Shown here piece after piece: positions 51,966 to 64,000 of a stretch of 64,000 nt of DNA. Positions within the stretch are counted from its first letter, which is position 1. Each line of letters opens with the position of its first letter. Made by a program: the position numbers and the translations under genes. The notes under the pieces were generated by a model. That model worked only from the letters and a program-made list of their open reading frames with translations. It had not been told where the DNA came from and ran no database searches. Origin of the DNA: Motacilla alba alba (Eukaryota > Chordata > Aves > Passeriformes > Motacillidae); the NCBI RefSeq assembly GCF_015832195.1, contig NC_052027.1:9234149-9298148 (forward strand). Reading direction: 5' to 3'.

Positions 51966-52524
51966 TACAGTCGGTAACGCAGTAGAGACCCGCCTGCCCT
52001 CCCCCGGCGGCGGGAGCCCCGGCCGTGCGGCAGGGCGGGAGGCAGGCCGGCCAGCCGGGGGAGCAGAGCCGGAGGAGAGGGCACAGGCAGGAGCGGGGTG
52101 CAGGCAGGAATGGGGGGCAGGCAGGAGCAGGGCGAGGCCGCTGCCCCAAGGAGCAGCGGGGCTGTGACCCCCGGCAGGCACTCAGGGTCAGCCTTCCCCT
52201 GGGGCAGACGCCAGGCTGCTCTCCAGGGACACACACACCGTGGCACACACCGCGTTCCCCCCGGCGCTGGCCCTGCCCGCAGCTGCCACGGTCGAGGGAC
52301 GGTCCCGCCTTGCTGCTGGACATCGGGCAGGAGGAAGGGGCAGCCGAGGATGTCCAGCCCTGTGGTCTCACTGCCAGAAGCGGGTCCCAGCCCTGGTTTT
52401 GACCAACCATAGCAGCTGATTATCTCCCTAAAGGGGCCACATCTCCATGGTTAAGCCCTGGCCACCGGCAGAAAAAAGGTGACTGTCCTTGCCCCACCAG
52501 TCAGTCCCATGGCTTATGGAAGAG

Positions 52525-55500
52525 CTACTCGGGATCTGCTCGGCGAGGCTTGATGTCACGGGTCTTCATGTAAGAGAGCAGCTGCTCAGGGATCTCAGCC
52601 AGCACGTCCTTGGCCAGGCGGGCCATGCTCAGCACCTGGTTGCCCGAGTCATCCACATAATCCCGAAACGGCACAAACTTTTGAGGGCAAGAAGTTTGCA
52701 GTCAGGTTGGAAACAACTCTGTTGCTGTGGGGTTCAGCAAGGGGAACTGAGCATCTCTCACCCAAGGCAGGTCTAGATTCAATGCCAGAGTTACCTGTAC
52801 AATGTCCCTCTCAGCATACCGTCCCCGGGAAGACAACCGTACCTCATCACCGTCCAGCTCCTCCATGGCTGGGGGTGACAGCTGGTGTCACCAAGCCTCG
52901 GTGGGATGAACACCGGGGATGGAAACACCAGCCCTTTGGATGCCTTTGGCATCCCAGAGGAAGGGACAATGTTTCCATCCCTCTTTCCTGGTGTCCCTAA
53001 GTCCCAACTCACCCTCAAACTCAGCTGGACCTACTCCCACGATGATGATGGACATGGGCAGGGAGGAAGCCTGTGGAGCAGAAGCAGGGTGTCAGCCAGA
53101 ATAGTGTCCATGTGAGGTGAACTCAGAGCAACAAGGGTGCACTCACAGTGACAATGGCTTCCTTGGTCTGCAGCATGTCAGAGATGACACCGTCAGTGAT
53201 GATGAGGAGGACGTGGTATTGTGAGCCATCGGTCACCTGGGCAGCTATCCTATGGGGAAAGGGGATGGGGTCCCTCAGCACCTCACTGGTGTGGGGCAGT
53301 TAACCCTGCTGTGGGACAGATGGCATTTGGGGATGGCAAAGGGAACAGTGCCCCAGTGCTCACCCAGCCACCTGGTTGATGACGGGAGCAAAGTTGGTGG
53401 GACCATAGAGCTGGACGGTACGCAGGCTTTGGAGGTAGGACTCCAGCACGCCTTCAATGCCGGCACAGCTGGGGTTCTCCACATTGTTGTTCTGAGGGAC
53501 AGAGATTGGGCACTTGGAGAGGGACCACAGCTCCTGGTATCCCCCAGGCTGTGGGACGTTGGGGCCGAATGTTGCCAGGGTGCTTCCCTTCCCCGCCAAG
53601 CTGCTGCGGGCACCCCCAAGACCAGCTCTGCCCCACAGCCAGGGGATCTGGGTTCACTCTCAGCCCTGTCCCACAGGGAGAGCGCACCAGAGGAAACTGG
53701 TGGGAGATCTTGCCGTCAGGTGGGACTTTGGCACCAAAGCCGTAGGCAGGGAAGAGCTTGTCACTGTCGTAGTCCTGGATGATTTCCCCCACTGCCTTCA
53801 GTGCCAGGGCATAGGCGCTCAGCTGGTAGGGGCTCGCGTAGTGCAGCGAGGTGGGCTGTGATGGCAACCCTGCAGCACAGTGCCCATCACACCCACCCCA
53901 TGGCCAGCCCCAGGCTGATGGGGACCCCCCAGACACCAGGTGCACTCACCATTGGAGGCCGTGAAGTCAATGGCAACAGTGAAATTCAGCTGTGTCCTTA
54001 AGGGGGAGAGTGAAGGAGGCTGCCGGCCCCATGGCACAGGGACACCATCGTCCGGCCTCACAGTGACGGAGTTTCCCTCCCCAGACCCATTGCCTCGCCC
54101 CCCCTTCCCCAGCCAGCACCCTACAGCCCCACGCCACCGTTCTGCATCTACTTCCCAGCCCCACTGCTCCCTTGTCACCCCCAGGCTGAACCTTCACTGT
54201 CACCAGTGTCCTTGCCCCGAGACTCTCAGCCATGGGGGATCTCGAGGAGCCGGGGGACTCCCGGCCCCCCACTCACCCGCCCCGTATGTAGTCAACGAAG
54301 GTGAACTCAGACTCAACAGAGAAGGAGAGCAGTGTCACCTGTGGGCACTGGGGATCAGATCTGGAGCCCCCCAAGCCTGGCACACACAGCAGGTGGAGCC
54401 ACACCAGCCCCTGGAAGGCAGGAGGCCCAGGAACTCCCCAGCCCTACTCACAGTGCCAGAATTCACATATTTCTTCTTCTTGCATTTCTTCCTGGGATTC
54501 AGCACCTGCAGGCAGAGGGGTGAGTCAGTCCCAGCATGGAGTGCACCCTGCCCTCACCCTGACCCACCACCCTACCTCATACACTGTGAACTGACTCTGT
54601 GCTCGAGAGAGCTCCCGGTAGCTGGTGGCAAATTCCCCAATGAAGTCGTGGCTGCAGGAGGAACACAGGAGGGTCAGTATGGCCAGACACCTGGGTGACA
54701 GGTGCCCTGGGAAGCTTCAGCAGCACCCTGGTGTCCCTTCCCTCACCTTCCATCCCGGTCCCAGTCGTACACATCTATCTTCACTGTCCTGAAAGTGAAG
54801 GCACATAGTGGGTGAGCCACCTGCCAGGCTGGCACAGCCCCTCCAGCCCCTGATTTGGGGACACCCAGGCCCACAGCCCAACCTGCAGTGAGCACCCTGC
54901 CCACCAACTTCCAGCAGAGACACCCTGCCTGCCCAGCCTGCGGCTCCGCCAGGAGGGAGCGGGAAATTTGGGTCATGGTGGGGGCCCTGGAAAGGAGGGG
55001 GATGCCTTTATGTAATTTGGGTTGCAAAAGAGAAAAAAACCCAATCGGGACCCAGTTCTGAGCTGCCTGCTGCTGCGGGGCCAAGCCCACAAAGAACTGC
55101 TCATACCCTGCTCTGGCCCCATGGCTGCCCGTGTCCCCGTCCCATCCCCGTTCCTGTACCGGTCGTAGTCGCCATTGCAGAGGGCGCGCACGGGGATGGT
55201 GAAGGGCTGCCACACCGGGTTGAGTGTGTTCTTCACCACCTCTGTCTTATGGCAGATAGTAAAGCTGGGGGAACAGGGCAGGGTTGGGCCACGCCTTCTG
55301 GTGACATTGGCACCCTGTCTGCCCCACTGACTCCCTGTGCTCACGTGCCATCCTCATTGCTACGATAGAAGACGAGGAAAGGATCTGATTTTCCAAAGAA
55401 GTCCTTCTTATCCAGCTTGTTGGCACACAACTGCATTGTGACGATGTCCTGGGGACAGGGACTGTCACTGCCAGCCACCTCCTCACCCCTGGCACCAGCA

Positions 55501-58500
55501 GCTGCTGTACTGAGGGAGCACGCAGCCCTCTCCACCCTGCTGCCAGTACACGGGTACTCACCCGGCAGTTGCTCAGTTCCTCAGCCAGCAGCAGAATAGT
55601 CCCACACCGCTTCCCTGGAACACCCCTGGAACCAGAGGCACACAGTCAGCTTGGGGACAAGGAGGACAGATCAGGGACAAGAGAAGAGGCCAGGATTGGG
55701 GCTTCTGTCCCATAGCTGGTGGTGCTTGGCAGTGTGATCAGAATCCCCAGCACAGGACATGCAGGGAGAGGTCCAGAGGAGCAGGTGGTGGAGACACAGT
55801 GTGGAACCCTCCCAGCTCACCTCACCACAGGGTGTGACTCACGTTAGGGGTCTCTCCAGGCGTCCCCGCTGGGACCCAATCACCTCTCCCAGTGCCACAA
55901 ATGCCTGCCCCAGGAAGTCCTGTGCCCCAAACAAAGCACTATGAGACCATGGAGGGTGGTTGCCCCAGTCACCCACCACCCACACCCAGCACTTTCTCTC
56001 CCAATGCACCCATGGGACCTGCCACCAACTTGACTCTGGGCCACCCCTGTTTCCTGAAGCTACACTGTAACCCAAGAGCCACCTAGCAGCCCAGGACCCA
56101 TTGGGCATCCCTGGGACTACCCCAGGCGCCCGCTCCACGTACCTTGCACTCATTCTGTGCCCCCAGGGCCAGCCCACATCCCTGGACGTGTCCTGTGTTT
56201 CCCCTCCCGAACTGCCCTCCATGCCCTGACCTGTCCTGGACCCCCTGGGCCACCCTAGACCCATCTTACCCCTCTAAAGCCAGCCCTATGGAGTGTCCTG
56301 GCCCCATCCTGTCCCACCAGGCATTCCCAGGTTCAGGGTTCCCAGGGCAGAGCAGGGGCTGGTGTGTGGCAGGCACCTACCTTCTGCCAGTCCCCATGGG
56401 GCACGGAGAGATGGAGAGCAGGTTAGAGCCCGCTGAGGGGCACTTGTCCCCCCCCGACAGCACCCACACAGGGCACAGCCTCGGGGTGTCCCCCCAGCAC
56501 AGGCTGTGCTCACCTGCTTTAAAGCAGAGCAGCTCTTGGAGTCCACGTTGTAGCTGGTGTGGGAGAGCAGAGCCCTGAGCTGGTGCCTGCAGGGACGCTT
56601 CAGCACACAACCCCGCTTCCCCACCCATCCATGCTGTTCGACGCTGTATTCTTATTTATTATCCTCATTTATTACTGACTCGGTGCTTTGTTCCACCCTC
56701 AGCGGGGCCAAGCCCTTCCCTGGCCACCCTACTCACACATCGAAGCGGAGGTTTTGCTTCTCCTCGAAGTAGTAGTCAAGGACGAACTTGCGGACAAAGT
56801 CGGGGTTCAGGGTGTTGTCGATCACCTCGGTGCGTCCGAACTGCAGGGAGAGGGGTGAGGGTGGCCCCTCCCAGGACCCGTCCCCATCGCAGCTGCCTCG
56901 GCGCTAATCCCGGTGGGGGATTAGCGCTGCTGGCGGGGCCGGATCATTAGCATGGACGGGGAGGGATCATTAGTGTGGACACGGGTGGCCATATGGGCCC
57001 ATTTAACCCAGCCGGGGATTAGCCAGGAGAGGGGGCCACGCTCACCTCCTTCCACTCGCTGCTCCCCGAGACCTGCACAAAGAGGACCACCACTGCGGAG
57101 AGAGGAGCAGAGCCAGGCTGCCGTGCTGTGCCGTGTCTGTGCCATGCCATGCCCCCTGCCCGGCTCTGCCACCCACCTGGGTCGGACTTGGAGAAGGTGT
57201 CCATGTCCAGCAGGTTCCTGGGAGAAGAGCCAGGCGTGAGCCAACCTGAGCGCCACCCACCTGGCCGAGCAACGGGTCCCCATGTCCATCCCCCTGACCA
57301 CAGGTCAGCACCGTGCCAGAAGGCCGTGCTGGCACCCATGAATAAGAGCATCAGCACTCCAAAGGAGACATGCTGGCTCCCTCTGCAAGGTTCGGTGGGG
57401 CAGCAGAGCAAGCGGCGAGCAGCGTCTCCAGGGCTGATGATGATTGAACATGACAGGGAACCCATTTACAGGATGAAACCTTCTCCGGTGCCGACGGCGC
57501 CGGCTGAGTGCCCGCCGCGCCCCGGCAGCAGGAGCTTGGCTAATGGCAGGGTGCAGAAGTGAGAAGAAAGGAGACACTTGGAGCAGGGGCTGAGCAGCCA
57601 GTGGGCATCCCCCGACACACCTACCGGCAGAGCGATTGATCGTCGTCCTGTGCGCGGTGTGACACCGGGAAGCGCCGGGGAATGCTACCGGCTCTGCTGG
57701 GATACTTCCCGCACCCCCCGGGTAGCAGCACAGGGTGGGCTCGGGCACGGCCGGGGGCTGCGGGCTAAGCCAGCTCTCCTGGCCCCAGTACGCAGGGGAG
57801 AGACCCCAGCCTGGTCCAGGCTGGGTCCTCGGGCTGCGAAGCCGAAGGCTGCCCCGGGTTGTCTCCATGTGTGACCCCCGGACCCTGCCTGGAGCTGCCC
57901 GGTCCCCTGGACCCACAGTCCCTCTGTCTGCTGTGAGGGAAGCTGGCAGCGGGGGCCAGGGCTCAGCCGCGGGGAGGGCACAGCAGCCGCCGGCCCGGCC
58001 CAGAGTTTGCATAGCTCGGGGATGTGCGGGAGGTACCCACCCTTCTCGGGGCACTCCGTGCCACAGGACCCACGGCACGGGGACGCCACCCCCCAGCAGG
58101 ACGCTGGTGCCTGTCCCTGCGAGCGGGACCCCCGGCCGCAAGCAGCGGTGCCTCCGACGGGCTATATTTAGCCGCCGGCAGACCGGCTCAGCCGTCGCCG
58201 CTTGATCGGCGGACCCTGGCCAGCAGCTGGGGCACAGAGCAGCCCCTCTCCCGCAGCCCCCATCCCGCTGCCACGTTCCCGGTCCCGCTGCCTTGCACCG
58301 AGCTCGCAGCCAACGCCGGTACCCCGCGTCCCGCCAGCATCACCCCCCTCCCACAAGCATCGCCCCGCGAGGGGCCGTCCCGCGACCCAGCCGCGGGTGA
58401 GGGCACCGGGTCGCTTCACGCAGCCGTGCCCGGCGACAGCATCCCATGGGACCCCAGGAAGGGGACGGGACGGGTAGCAGCAGGGCAGAGGGACGCTGGG

Positions 58501-58759
58501 CATACACCCCGGCACCGAGAGCTACCCGAGGAGAGAGCAGGACGCGCAGCTCTCAACGCCTCGAGCCAGGGGCAGCGGGATGCAGCGAGCAGACCCGCAG
58601 CGCATCCCGGTGCGTTTCGCACCCACCCGTGTCCACGAACTAGCCGCCGCCCTCCCGCTCCATCGCCCGGCTCCCGGCTCACCGGCAGGACACGGTGAGC
58701 TCCACCTTGGTGCCCGGCACGCTGCCGGCCGCCGGCTCCAGCGCTCCCGGAGCCGCCAT
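52525..58759 (-). CDS. CPNE9: Copine-9
   Basis: Twenty exons close in frame to 545 residues (human 553): 58759-58683, 57217-57177, 57092-57046, 56840-56737, 56553-56514, 55919-55843, 55625-55562, 55448-55345, 55264-55160, 54788-54747, 54651-54576, 54505-54452, 54338-54277, 53996-53950, 53869-53688, 53491-53364, 53249-53147, 53070-53013, 52868-52795, 52677-52525. Two C2 domains come first (about 12-130 and 140-265) with calcium-binding aspartates in DTFSKSDP and DWDRDGS. The copine von Willebrand A domain follows (about 285-500, with [17 protein letters not shown]). Copines are cytosolic proteins that move to membranes when calcium rises. Copine families are very similar, and I assign number 9 from the N terminus, the C terminus and position beside BRPF1. 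An ATG at 58861 is also in frame but was rejected as less family-like. Confidence 0.94.
58162..58171. promoter_or_regulatory. CPNE9: MEF2 consensus in CPNE9 intron 1
   Basis: CTATATTTAG matches the MEF2 consensus YTA(A/T)4TAR exactly. It stands in GC-rich sequence about 510 bases inside the first intron. This is a sequence match only. Confidence 0.45.
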
Positions 58760-59089
58760 CCCCGCCCGGGCGCCGCCGATGCTCCGCGCCGCCTCCTCCC
58801 GCGCCGCCGAGGAGGCGCGCCCGGGGGCGGGTACGGGCACGGCTCGGCTCGGCACAGGCACGGCTCAGCACAGCTCAGGGACGACGGCCCTTCCCTGCCG
58901 GCAGCGGTGGCACCAACCCGGGCACCAGGGGGTTCGGCTCCTGGAGCTCGGCTCCACCGGAACGTCCCGCCCGCGATTCCCAGTCAGGGGCACGGGGGGG
59001 CTCAGCCCCAATCCCGCCCCGCCGGGGGCTTCCTCCCGGGTCCGGCTCGGTGTTATTTCGGTGCCGACGATGGCGAAGAGTGGGCCGGG

Positions 59090-59099
59090 CTATTTATAG
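59090..59099 (-). promoter_or_regulatory. CPNE9: Candidate CPNE9 TATA box / MEF2 site
   Basis: On the minus strand the sequence reads CTATAAATAG, at once a good TATA box and a perfect MEF2 consensus. It lies about 330 bases upstream of the CPNE9 start codon in an otherwise GC-rich island. If it acts as a TATA box, transcription would begin near 59065 and give a 5' untranslated region of about 300 bases. Confidence 0.5.
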
Positions 59100-59178
59100 C
59101 GAGCGGCTCCCCCGCGCCGCCCCCGCAGCCCCCGCCCGCAGCCCAGAGAGGAGGCAGGAGAGGGCACAGCTCGGGTCT

Positions 59179-59184
59179 TTTACT
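59179..59184 (-). terminator. MTMR14: Possible MTMR14 poly(A) signal (AGTAAA)
   Basis: No AATAAA is seen after the MTMR14 stop codon on the minus strand. AGTAAA, a known weaker variant, lies about 165 bases beyond the stop and about 80 bases from the candidate CPNE9 TATA box. Confidence 0.4.
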
Positions 59185-59347
59185 GCAGAGACTCGCCGAA
59201 GACCCCGCACCCCCCAGCCCCAGGCAGGGGGGGCTGGCGGCGGGCGCTGGGTGCAGCAGGTGCCCGCACCAAGGAGAGGGTCCCAGGACTCTGCTGGGGG
59301 ACGGTGCCAGTCCCAGTTTTCCAGGCAGTGGTCTGGGAACGCCGTGT

Positions 59348-62300
59348 TCAGAGGGTGCTGCTGCCTCTCAGTCCCACGCCCCGCGCAAACTGCTCGAGGA
59401 GGCCACCGATGGCCCCTGAGGGGCTGGGGGGCACGGCCTTTAGGCCGATGGTCCGACTGTAGCTTGCCAGAAAGGCAGAACGCACTTCCTCCAGACGAGA
59501 CTCGCGGTCACTCGCTGACACCAGTCTAGGAGAGAGAAGGGGAGGTCAGTGACTGCAGCTGTCGCTCCCCACACCCAGCTCTCACTCCTGGCACAGGGCT
59601 GTGGTGCTCAACGGGCTGCAGTGGCTAAGGCAGTGCAAGCCCGAAAAGGCTCTGTCCGCAGCGATGGTGGCAGCTGGTGCCACTGCCTGCTCAGCCAACC
59701 CACAGAGCCAGCTGCAGCCTCAGTCTCCTGCTCCCCACGGGCTTTCCTCCTCCAGACACCCCACTGGCCCCTGTTTCTCCCACCACCATAGTGTTCATAA
59801 GGCTGCAGTTCATAAACAAAGTGGTGCTTTGGCAAAGTGGCTGCTGACATCAGTGCCTACGCCAGCTCCCTCCCCTCCTCACACAGATGAAGCCTGTCCA
59901 CATGTGCTGTGCCTGGACAGTCGCTTCCAACCTATCTGCAACCATCCCTCACTTCCACCAGCCCCAGCCTCGTGTGCCTGTGCCAGCACAGACAGCTCTG
60001 TGGAAGGGGGATGAGAAGGAGCAGACAAGGCGACAAAAGCCCCAAGGAACACTCCAGCCATAGGAAGAGGAGAGCTCAGCAGTGCTTTACTTCTGCTCCG
60101 CAGCATGGCTGCTCTCGGCAAACAGGAGCAGAGTAGGGCATGACTTCCCACGGGACCTGCTCTCCTCTCCTGCTGATCCACACACCTGGTTAGGGGCAGG
60201 GGGAAAACAGCAGAAGGAAGGCAAGACTAGCCGAGGGAGCAGGGGAAAGCAAGACTGGGGCCCAGAGGCAGCTGTTCCAAGCTCTCCAGCCTCAAACGAT
60301 CCTTGCTGTGGTGCCTCTGCGACATGCCAGTGGTTCCCAGAGAGATTAAGACATTCCTCAAAGGTCACTCCAAGGGCACAGTGCGAACCTTCCCCATAAA
60401 AAATTCTCTTTAATCTTCCAGTGCCTGGGCTGGCTATAAATTGGCACAGCTCATTTGAATGGAAGTGTTAACCACCCACAGCCAACAGCTTTGGTCCGGA
60501 AACAGCAGCAAGAGGATATGGTGGGAGGCCTATAAACAGCAAGCGATGCCGAGGCAGCCAACCAGGCCGCTGTTTACTGTGTCTGATAATGAAGAGAAGC
60601 CAGAGGGCAAAAAAAGGCAACAACATATCTAAACACATTAGCGATGCTTTTTGGCAACCTAATTAGGACGTGGAACTCGCAAACCTGCTAGCATTTAAAA
60701 TAAACTCCGTGAAGGCAGGACTTACTTGCACCCGAGTACAGCGATCTCAGATGTCACGCGCAGAGGTAAGCGAGGGCGTGCAGCAGTTAGGTCCCGTGTC
60801 TTGTGGCTCTCACACCTCTTTACAAGGCAGATTTTGTATTTGGGTTTTTCGGTTTGTTTCATGGAGCGAGACACTCCAAGGCACAGGGTCAAGCAGCCAG
60901 CCACTGCTCTACACCAAGCCCTGCAGACCAGCTGCAGCAAGTGGCCCTGAACTGTTCACCGCGGAGGCAGGTCGCGCTTCCTTGCCAAATCCACGGCACT
61001 CTGCCCCGCTACACTTCCTACAGCCTGCCCGCTTGCCTGCAGCTTGGGGTGCGGGATGAGAGGAGGCTGTCAAAGCCCCAGCTCCAAGTAAGCCCTGACA
61101 AGCCCCACACAAGCACAAGAAGTAGGCTGTGAAAAGCATACCTTCATCGAGCTGCTGCCAGTGAAGATGCAAAGTGGGAACTTAAATGGAATTAAAAGAA
61201 AAAAAAAATCATACTGTGTCGGGCTGCAAAAACTGGGATAAAACCACAATGGAGTCCTGAGCAGACGGGGCTGATGCAGAACACAGAGAGGGTAGAGGCT
61301 CTGGGTTAAGCTCAACACAACACCACTGGGGACTCTTCATCCTTTCAATGCAGTGCCTGGTCCCAGCACCTTCAACTGAGCAGTCCCCAGCCCTCAAGCA
61401 ACCCACAGCTTTAGTGAATAACTGAACAGAGCAGAGCACCCACAGGAGAAGCACCACCACTGTTCTCCTCCTTTTGAATCCACTGCCCCAAGCAGTCACT
61501 CTCCAAACTGCATAAGCCTAAGGCCTATCAACTTTGACTCATGTTTCTCTACTTAATTCCCTATTCTGACATTAGATCCAACTCCAAGGGCAGCAACAAC
61601 TTGCCGGTGATCAGCAGTGACCAAGCACAGCCAGGCTCAGGACACAGTAAAGCAGTCACTATTCAGATGCCCATCCTTCAGTCCCTTCTCCCTCGCCCAT
61701 CTCCAAAATACTGCAGGAGCAGCTCAGTGTGTCCTCGGGAAAGGAGAAGAACAAATCCTGGCCAGGAACGTTCAACATCTCTTGCAATGTTTTGATCTGT
61801 CAATTCATGGATCTTGTAGCTTCACTGTAACTTGGAGGCAGCTGCTCTGCTCTGCTCAGCAGCACAGCACGCAGCCCCACGAGACACAGAGGCAGGGTAG
61901 GCAGCCTGTCTCACAGGACACACGGGTTTTCATGTTGCTTGCCCTCTGCCTCCGAAGCACGTACTCAGATCTCAGTAAGGGACTGAGCATCTGGCAGCAC
62001 AGCTCTAGCACTGCTTGCTAGCAGCAGCCCCTGATCTGCCATTTCAGTTTCTTGATGAAGAGCTTGCAGCCTGAAGGCACAAACCAAGGCTCTCCTCTAA
62101 CAGCAATTAAAGCGCATCTCCAGTCTTTCAAGCTTCCAGAGGTGGATTTCTATTTGGGGAGGAACATTTGCCTCCCAGCCATTTCACATGGCAGGATGTG
62201 GCAGGACACAAGGTCTCTGTGGCTGTGCACCGGCCAGGCACAGCACCTGAAAATGATACTGCACGAGCCCTGACAAAATTTGGGTTACAGAAGGAAAGTC

Positions 62301-62865
62301 CTTCTCTTACTCCAGCAAGGATCTGACCCCAGTGGGGAGATGTAGGTGAGCAAAATCGAAAAGCAAGAAATCTGGGTTACCAGTCCTGTCCTGACAAACG
62401 TGAATCCTCAACTGCACTTAATTATACCCAAATTCAGCATCTTCAAGAAAGAGAGAAAAACCTCTTCTTCCTACAGAAAGCAAAGAGCTCTCCCATCATT
62501 AGGCGGAGAAAGTGGCATTCTCTTTCCATGTTCAGCACAAGCAAAGAGTGCTTAGGGACTGAGTTTGTGGATAGAAAACATCGAGGCAGAGAAGGTGGAA
62601 CAGTTCATAATGGGCTCCAGGCTTCTCCGAAAGTGCCAGAGTGATAAAGTTGCAGCGCTCGCAGGCAGCCAAGAGACCCAAGGAGAGATCCTGCATTTAA
62701 GACACTTACAGGCAAGTGTTAGAGAACTCATCCGGGAAGCTGCAAGGGAGAGAGGCGTCCGCGTTCAGGATTGCCTGCTCCCGAATACTGCCACACCCTG
62801 TCACCATCTGCCAGCTGCCAAAGTCTGTGGAAACGGAAGATCCGGGCAGAGAATGGTCCGCCGAT
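59348..62865 (-). CDS. MTMR14: Myotubularin-related protein 14, C-terminal exons (partial)
   Basis: Only the last two coding exons are recognised: 62865-62710 and 59525-59348. They join in phase (a CT plus A leucine codon). The first carries STDFGSWQMVTGCGSI and the second EEVRSAFLASYS followed by PSPSGAIGGLLEQFARGVGLR, both closely like the end of mammalian MTMR14. The catalytic phosphatase part lies outside the window to the right. MTMR14 dephosphorylates PI3P and PI(3,5)P2 and affects muscle calcium handling and autophagy. The gene is in the same orientation as CPNE9, as in human. Splice sites are canonical (acceptor CTGCCCCAG and donor GTAAGT at the first exon). Confidence 0.9.
59526..62709 (-). 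other. MTMR14: Last intron of MTMR14
   Basis: A 3.2 kb intron, long for this compact region. It holds no coding exon that I can support. The 60400-60690 part is AT-richer and dense in transcription-factor-like motifs. No mobile element was recognised. Confidence 0.65.
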
Positions 62866-64000
62866 CTGGGGCAGAGAGAGAGGGAGACGGCGCCATCAGT
62901 CAGATCATTCAGCCACAAGCTTTGCACTGCTGCTGCTGCCAGGGACCTGCCGGGCGGGCGGCCAGCAGCGCCCGTGCCAGCACCGCTGACACACAGGGAC
63001 CAGGGCGCAACATGCAGCTCGAGCTGGGCCCCAGACCAAGCCCTTCCTTTGAAAGTGAAGGGAGAGCCAAGCTGGTTGGGGCCAACAAAGCAGAGGGAGC
63101 ACACCAGGAGCTGGACAGGAGAGAGCCAGCATGAAGCAGATGGCCATGCAGAACTGAGAAACCCATTAGTGAGAGATGGAACAGCACATCCTGCCCTGAG
63201 TCCTTCACAGATGTGAAAGCTGTGCTGTATAAGGAACATGCCCTTGTTGCTTGTTGTAGCTGTTAGCACATCCCAGGGCAGCAGGGCAAATCAAGGTTGT
63301 GACTTGGTTAGTGCTGGAAAAGACTTACAGATCATTGTCCCGACAGCAGTTAGAAAGCAGATCACTCCTGAGCCATTACCACCAGATCTGAACAGAGCCA
63401 AGGCTCAAGGCATACCCAGGACACTTATCCCCAGCACCTGAACATCTCTTCACTTCTGTATTAAATGAAGGGCTGTGCCAGAAAGCAGGTGACAAAACAT
63501 CTTCAGGACAGGCTAAATAGCCAAGGAAGGATAATTGTTTGATGTATGCAATCCCCCACCAGGAAAGAAAGAAGCATGAAACACCGCAAGTGAATCTGAG
63601 GAGTCCCTCCAAAATCTCAGAGAAGAGGGCACAATCACTTGAGACAAACCCAGAGCTCTTGGCTTCCAAGGGAGCAAGCAATTATTAAGCCTTGCTGCAC
63701 AGCAGAGTGTACATAGCTGGAAGCACAGCCTGTGGCAGAGCTGCTCAATTACACACTACCAAGATCTTCTGGATAATTTATCTGAGTTCTGCTGGGCAGA
63801 GAGCAGTGCTCCAGCTCTGCTGGGCCAGGTACTTGCACGCTGTCTTCACAGCTAAGAATAGCAGTGGCGCACTGCAGCTGCTCCCCAAGGGACCGAGAGA
63901 ACAGCCACAAAGACAGGCTCTCCCACAGCAAGAAGGACCTGAGCTAGACTGGAAAGCAAGAGTGGGAAGAGATGCACAGCAGGAAACCTATTTGCAATCT
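62866..64000 (-). other. MTMR14: MTMR14 intron at the right edge
   Basis: More than 1.1 kb upstream of the penultimate MTMR14 exon. I found no exon with convincing family sequence and both splice sites, so this is probably intronic to the window edge. A short donor-like site near 63327 on the minus strand has no recognisable exon attached. Confidence 0.5.

Noticed and set aside
58760..58861. Upstream in-frame ATG extending CPNE9 by 34 residues
   Set aside because: The extension is Arg/Ala/Pro-rich CpG-island sequence, whereas copines start close to the first C2 domain.
63300..63420. Possible further MTMR14 exon with a GTAAGT donor near 63327
   Set aside because: The translated sequence does not resemble the family and no good acceptor was found.

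Overview
The window is vertebrate nuclear DNA, most probably from a bird. The genes are split by short GT-AG introns, CpG-island promoters are common, repeats are almost absent, and thirteen genes plus the 3' end of a fourteenth fit into 64 kb. The order and orientation match the block on human 3p25.3 (read in reverse): PRRT3, CRELD1, IL17RC, IL17RE, JAGN1, RPUSD3, TTLL3, ARPC4, TADA3, CAMK1, OGG1, BRPF1, CPNE9, MTMR14. I assigned names by reading the spliced proteins and comparing them with remembered family sequences, with gene order as support. The bird call is an inference from density, GC content and repeat poverty. I cannot name the species.

Layout. 1-2.1 kb holds no gene I can support. 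PRRT3 (+, 3.5-7.0 kb) converges on CRELD1 (-, 7.9-10.4 kb). IL17RC (-, 11.1-15.4 kb) and IL17RE (-, 16.3-20.2 kb) form a tandem pair of interleukin-17 receptor genes. JAGN1 (-) and RPUSD3 (+) diverge from one CpG island at about 21.4 kb. TTLL3 (-, 23.7-27.4 kb) follows ARPC4 (-, 28.4-30.0 kb) in tandem. ARPC4 diverges from TADA3 (+, 30.7-32.9 kb). CAMK1 (+, 34.3-37.1 kb) converges on OGG1 (-, 37.7-39.2 kb) with overlapping poly(A) signals. BRPF1 (-, 39.8-51.3 kb), CPNE9 (-, 52.5-58.8 kb) and the last two exons of MTMR14 (-, 59.3-62.9 kb) run head to tail. Introns of MTMR14 fill the right edge.

For twelve genes I traced a complete coding exon chain whose reading frame closes from start to stop. 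Their lengths are PRRT3 994 aa, CRELD1 426, IL17RC 722, IL17RE 676, JAGN1 183, RPUSD3 345 (exon 1 tentative), ARPC4 168, TADA3 432, CAMK1 365, OGG1 334, BRPF1 1210 and CPNE9 545. TTLL3 lacks a certain start codon and MTMR14 is partial.

The genes do not form one pathway. They are a conserved neighbourhood of housekeeping and immune genes: chromatin (BRPF1, TADA3), DNA repair (OGG1), cytoskeleton (ARPC4, TTLL3), signalling (CAMK1, CPNE9, MTMR14), mitochondrial RNA (RPUSD3), the early secretory pathway (JAGN1, CRELD1) and IL-17 reception (IL17RC, IL17RE). I found no undescribed system. The interesting points are regulatory sites in shared promoters, interleaved gene ends, a TTLL3 coding repeat, an RPUSD3 lacking the catalytic aspartate, and the absence of CIDEC. 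No tRNA, rRNA, CRISPR array or mobile element was recognised.
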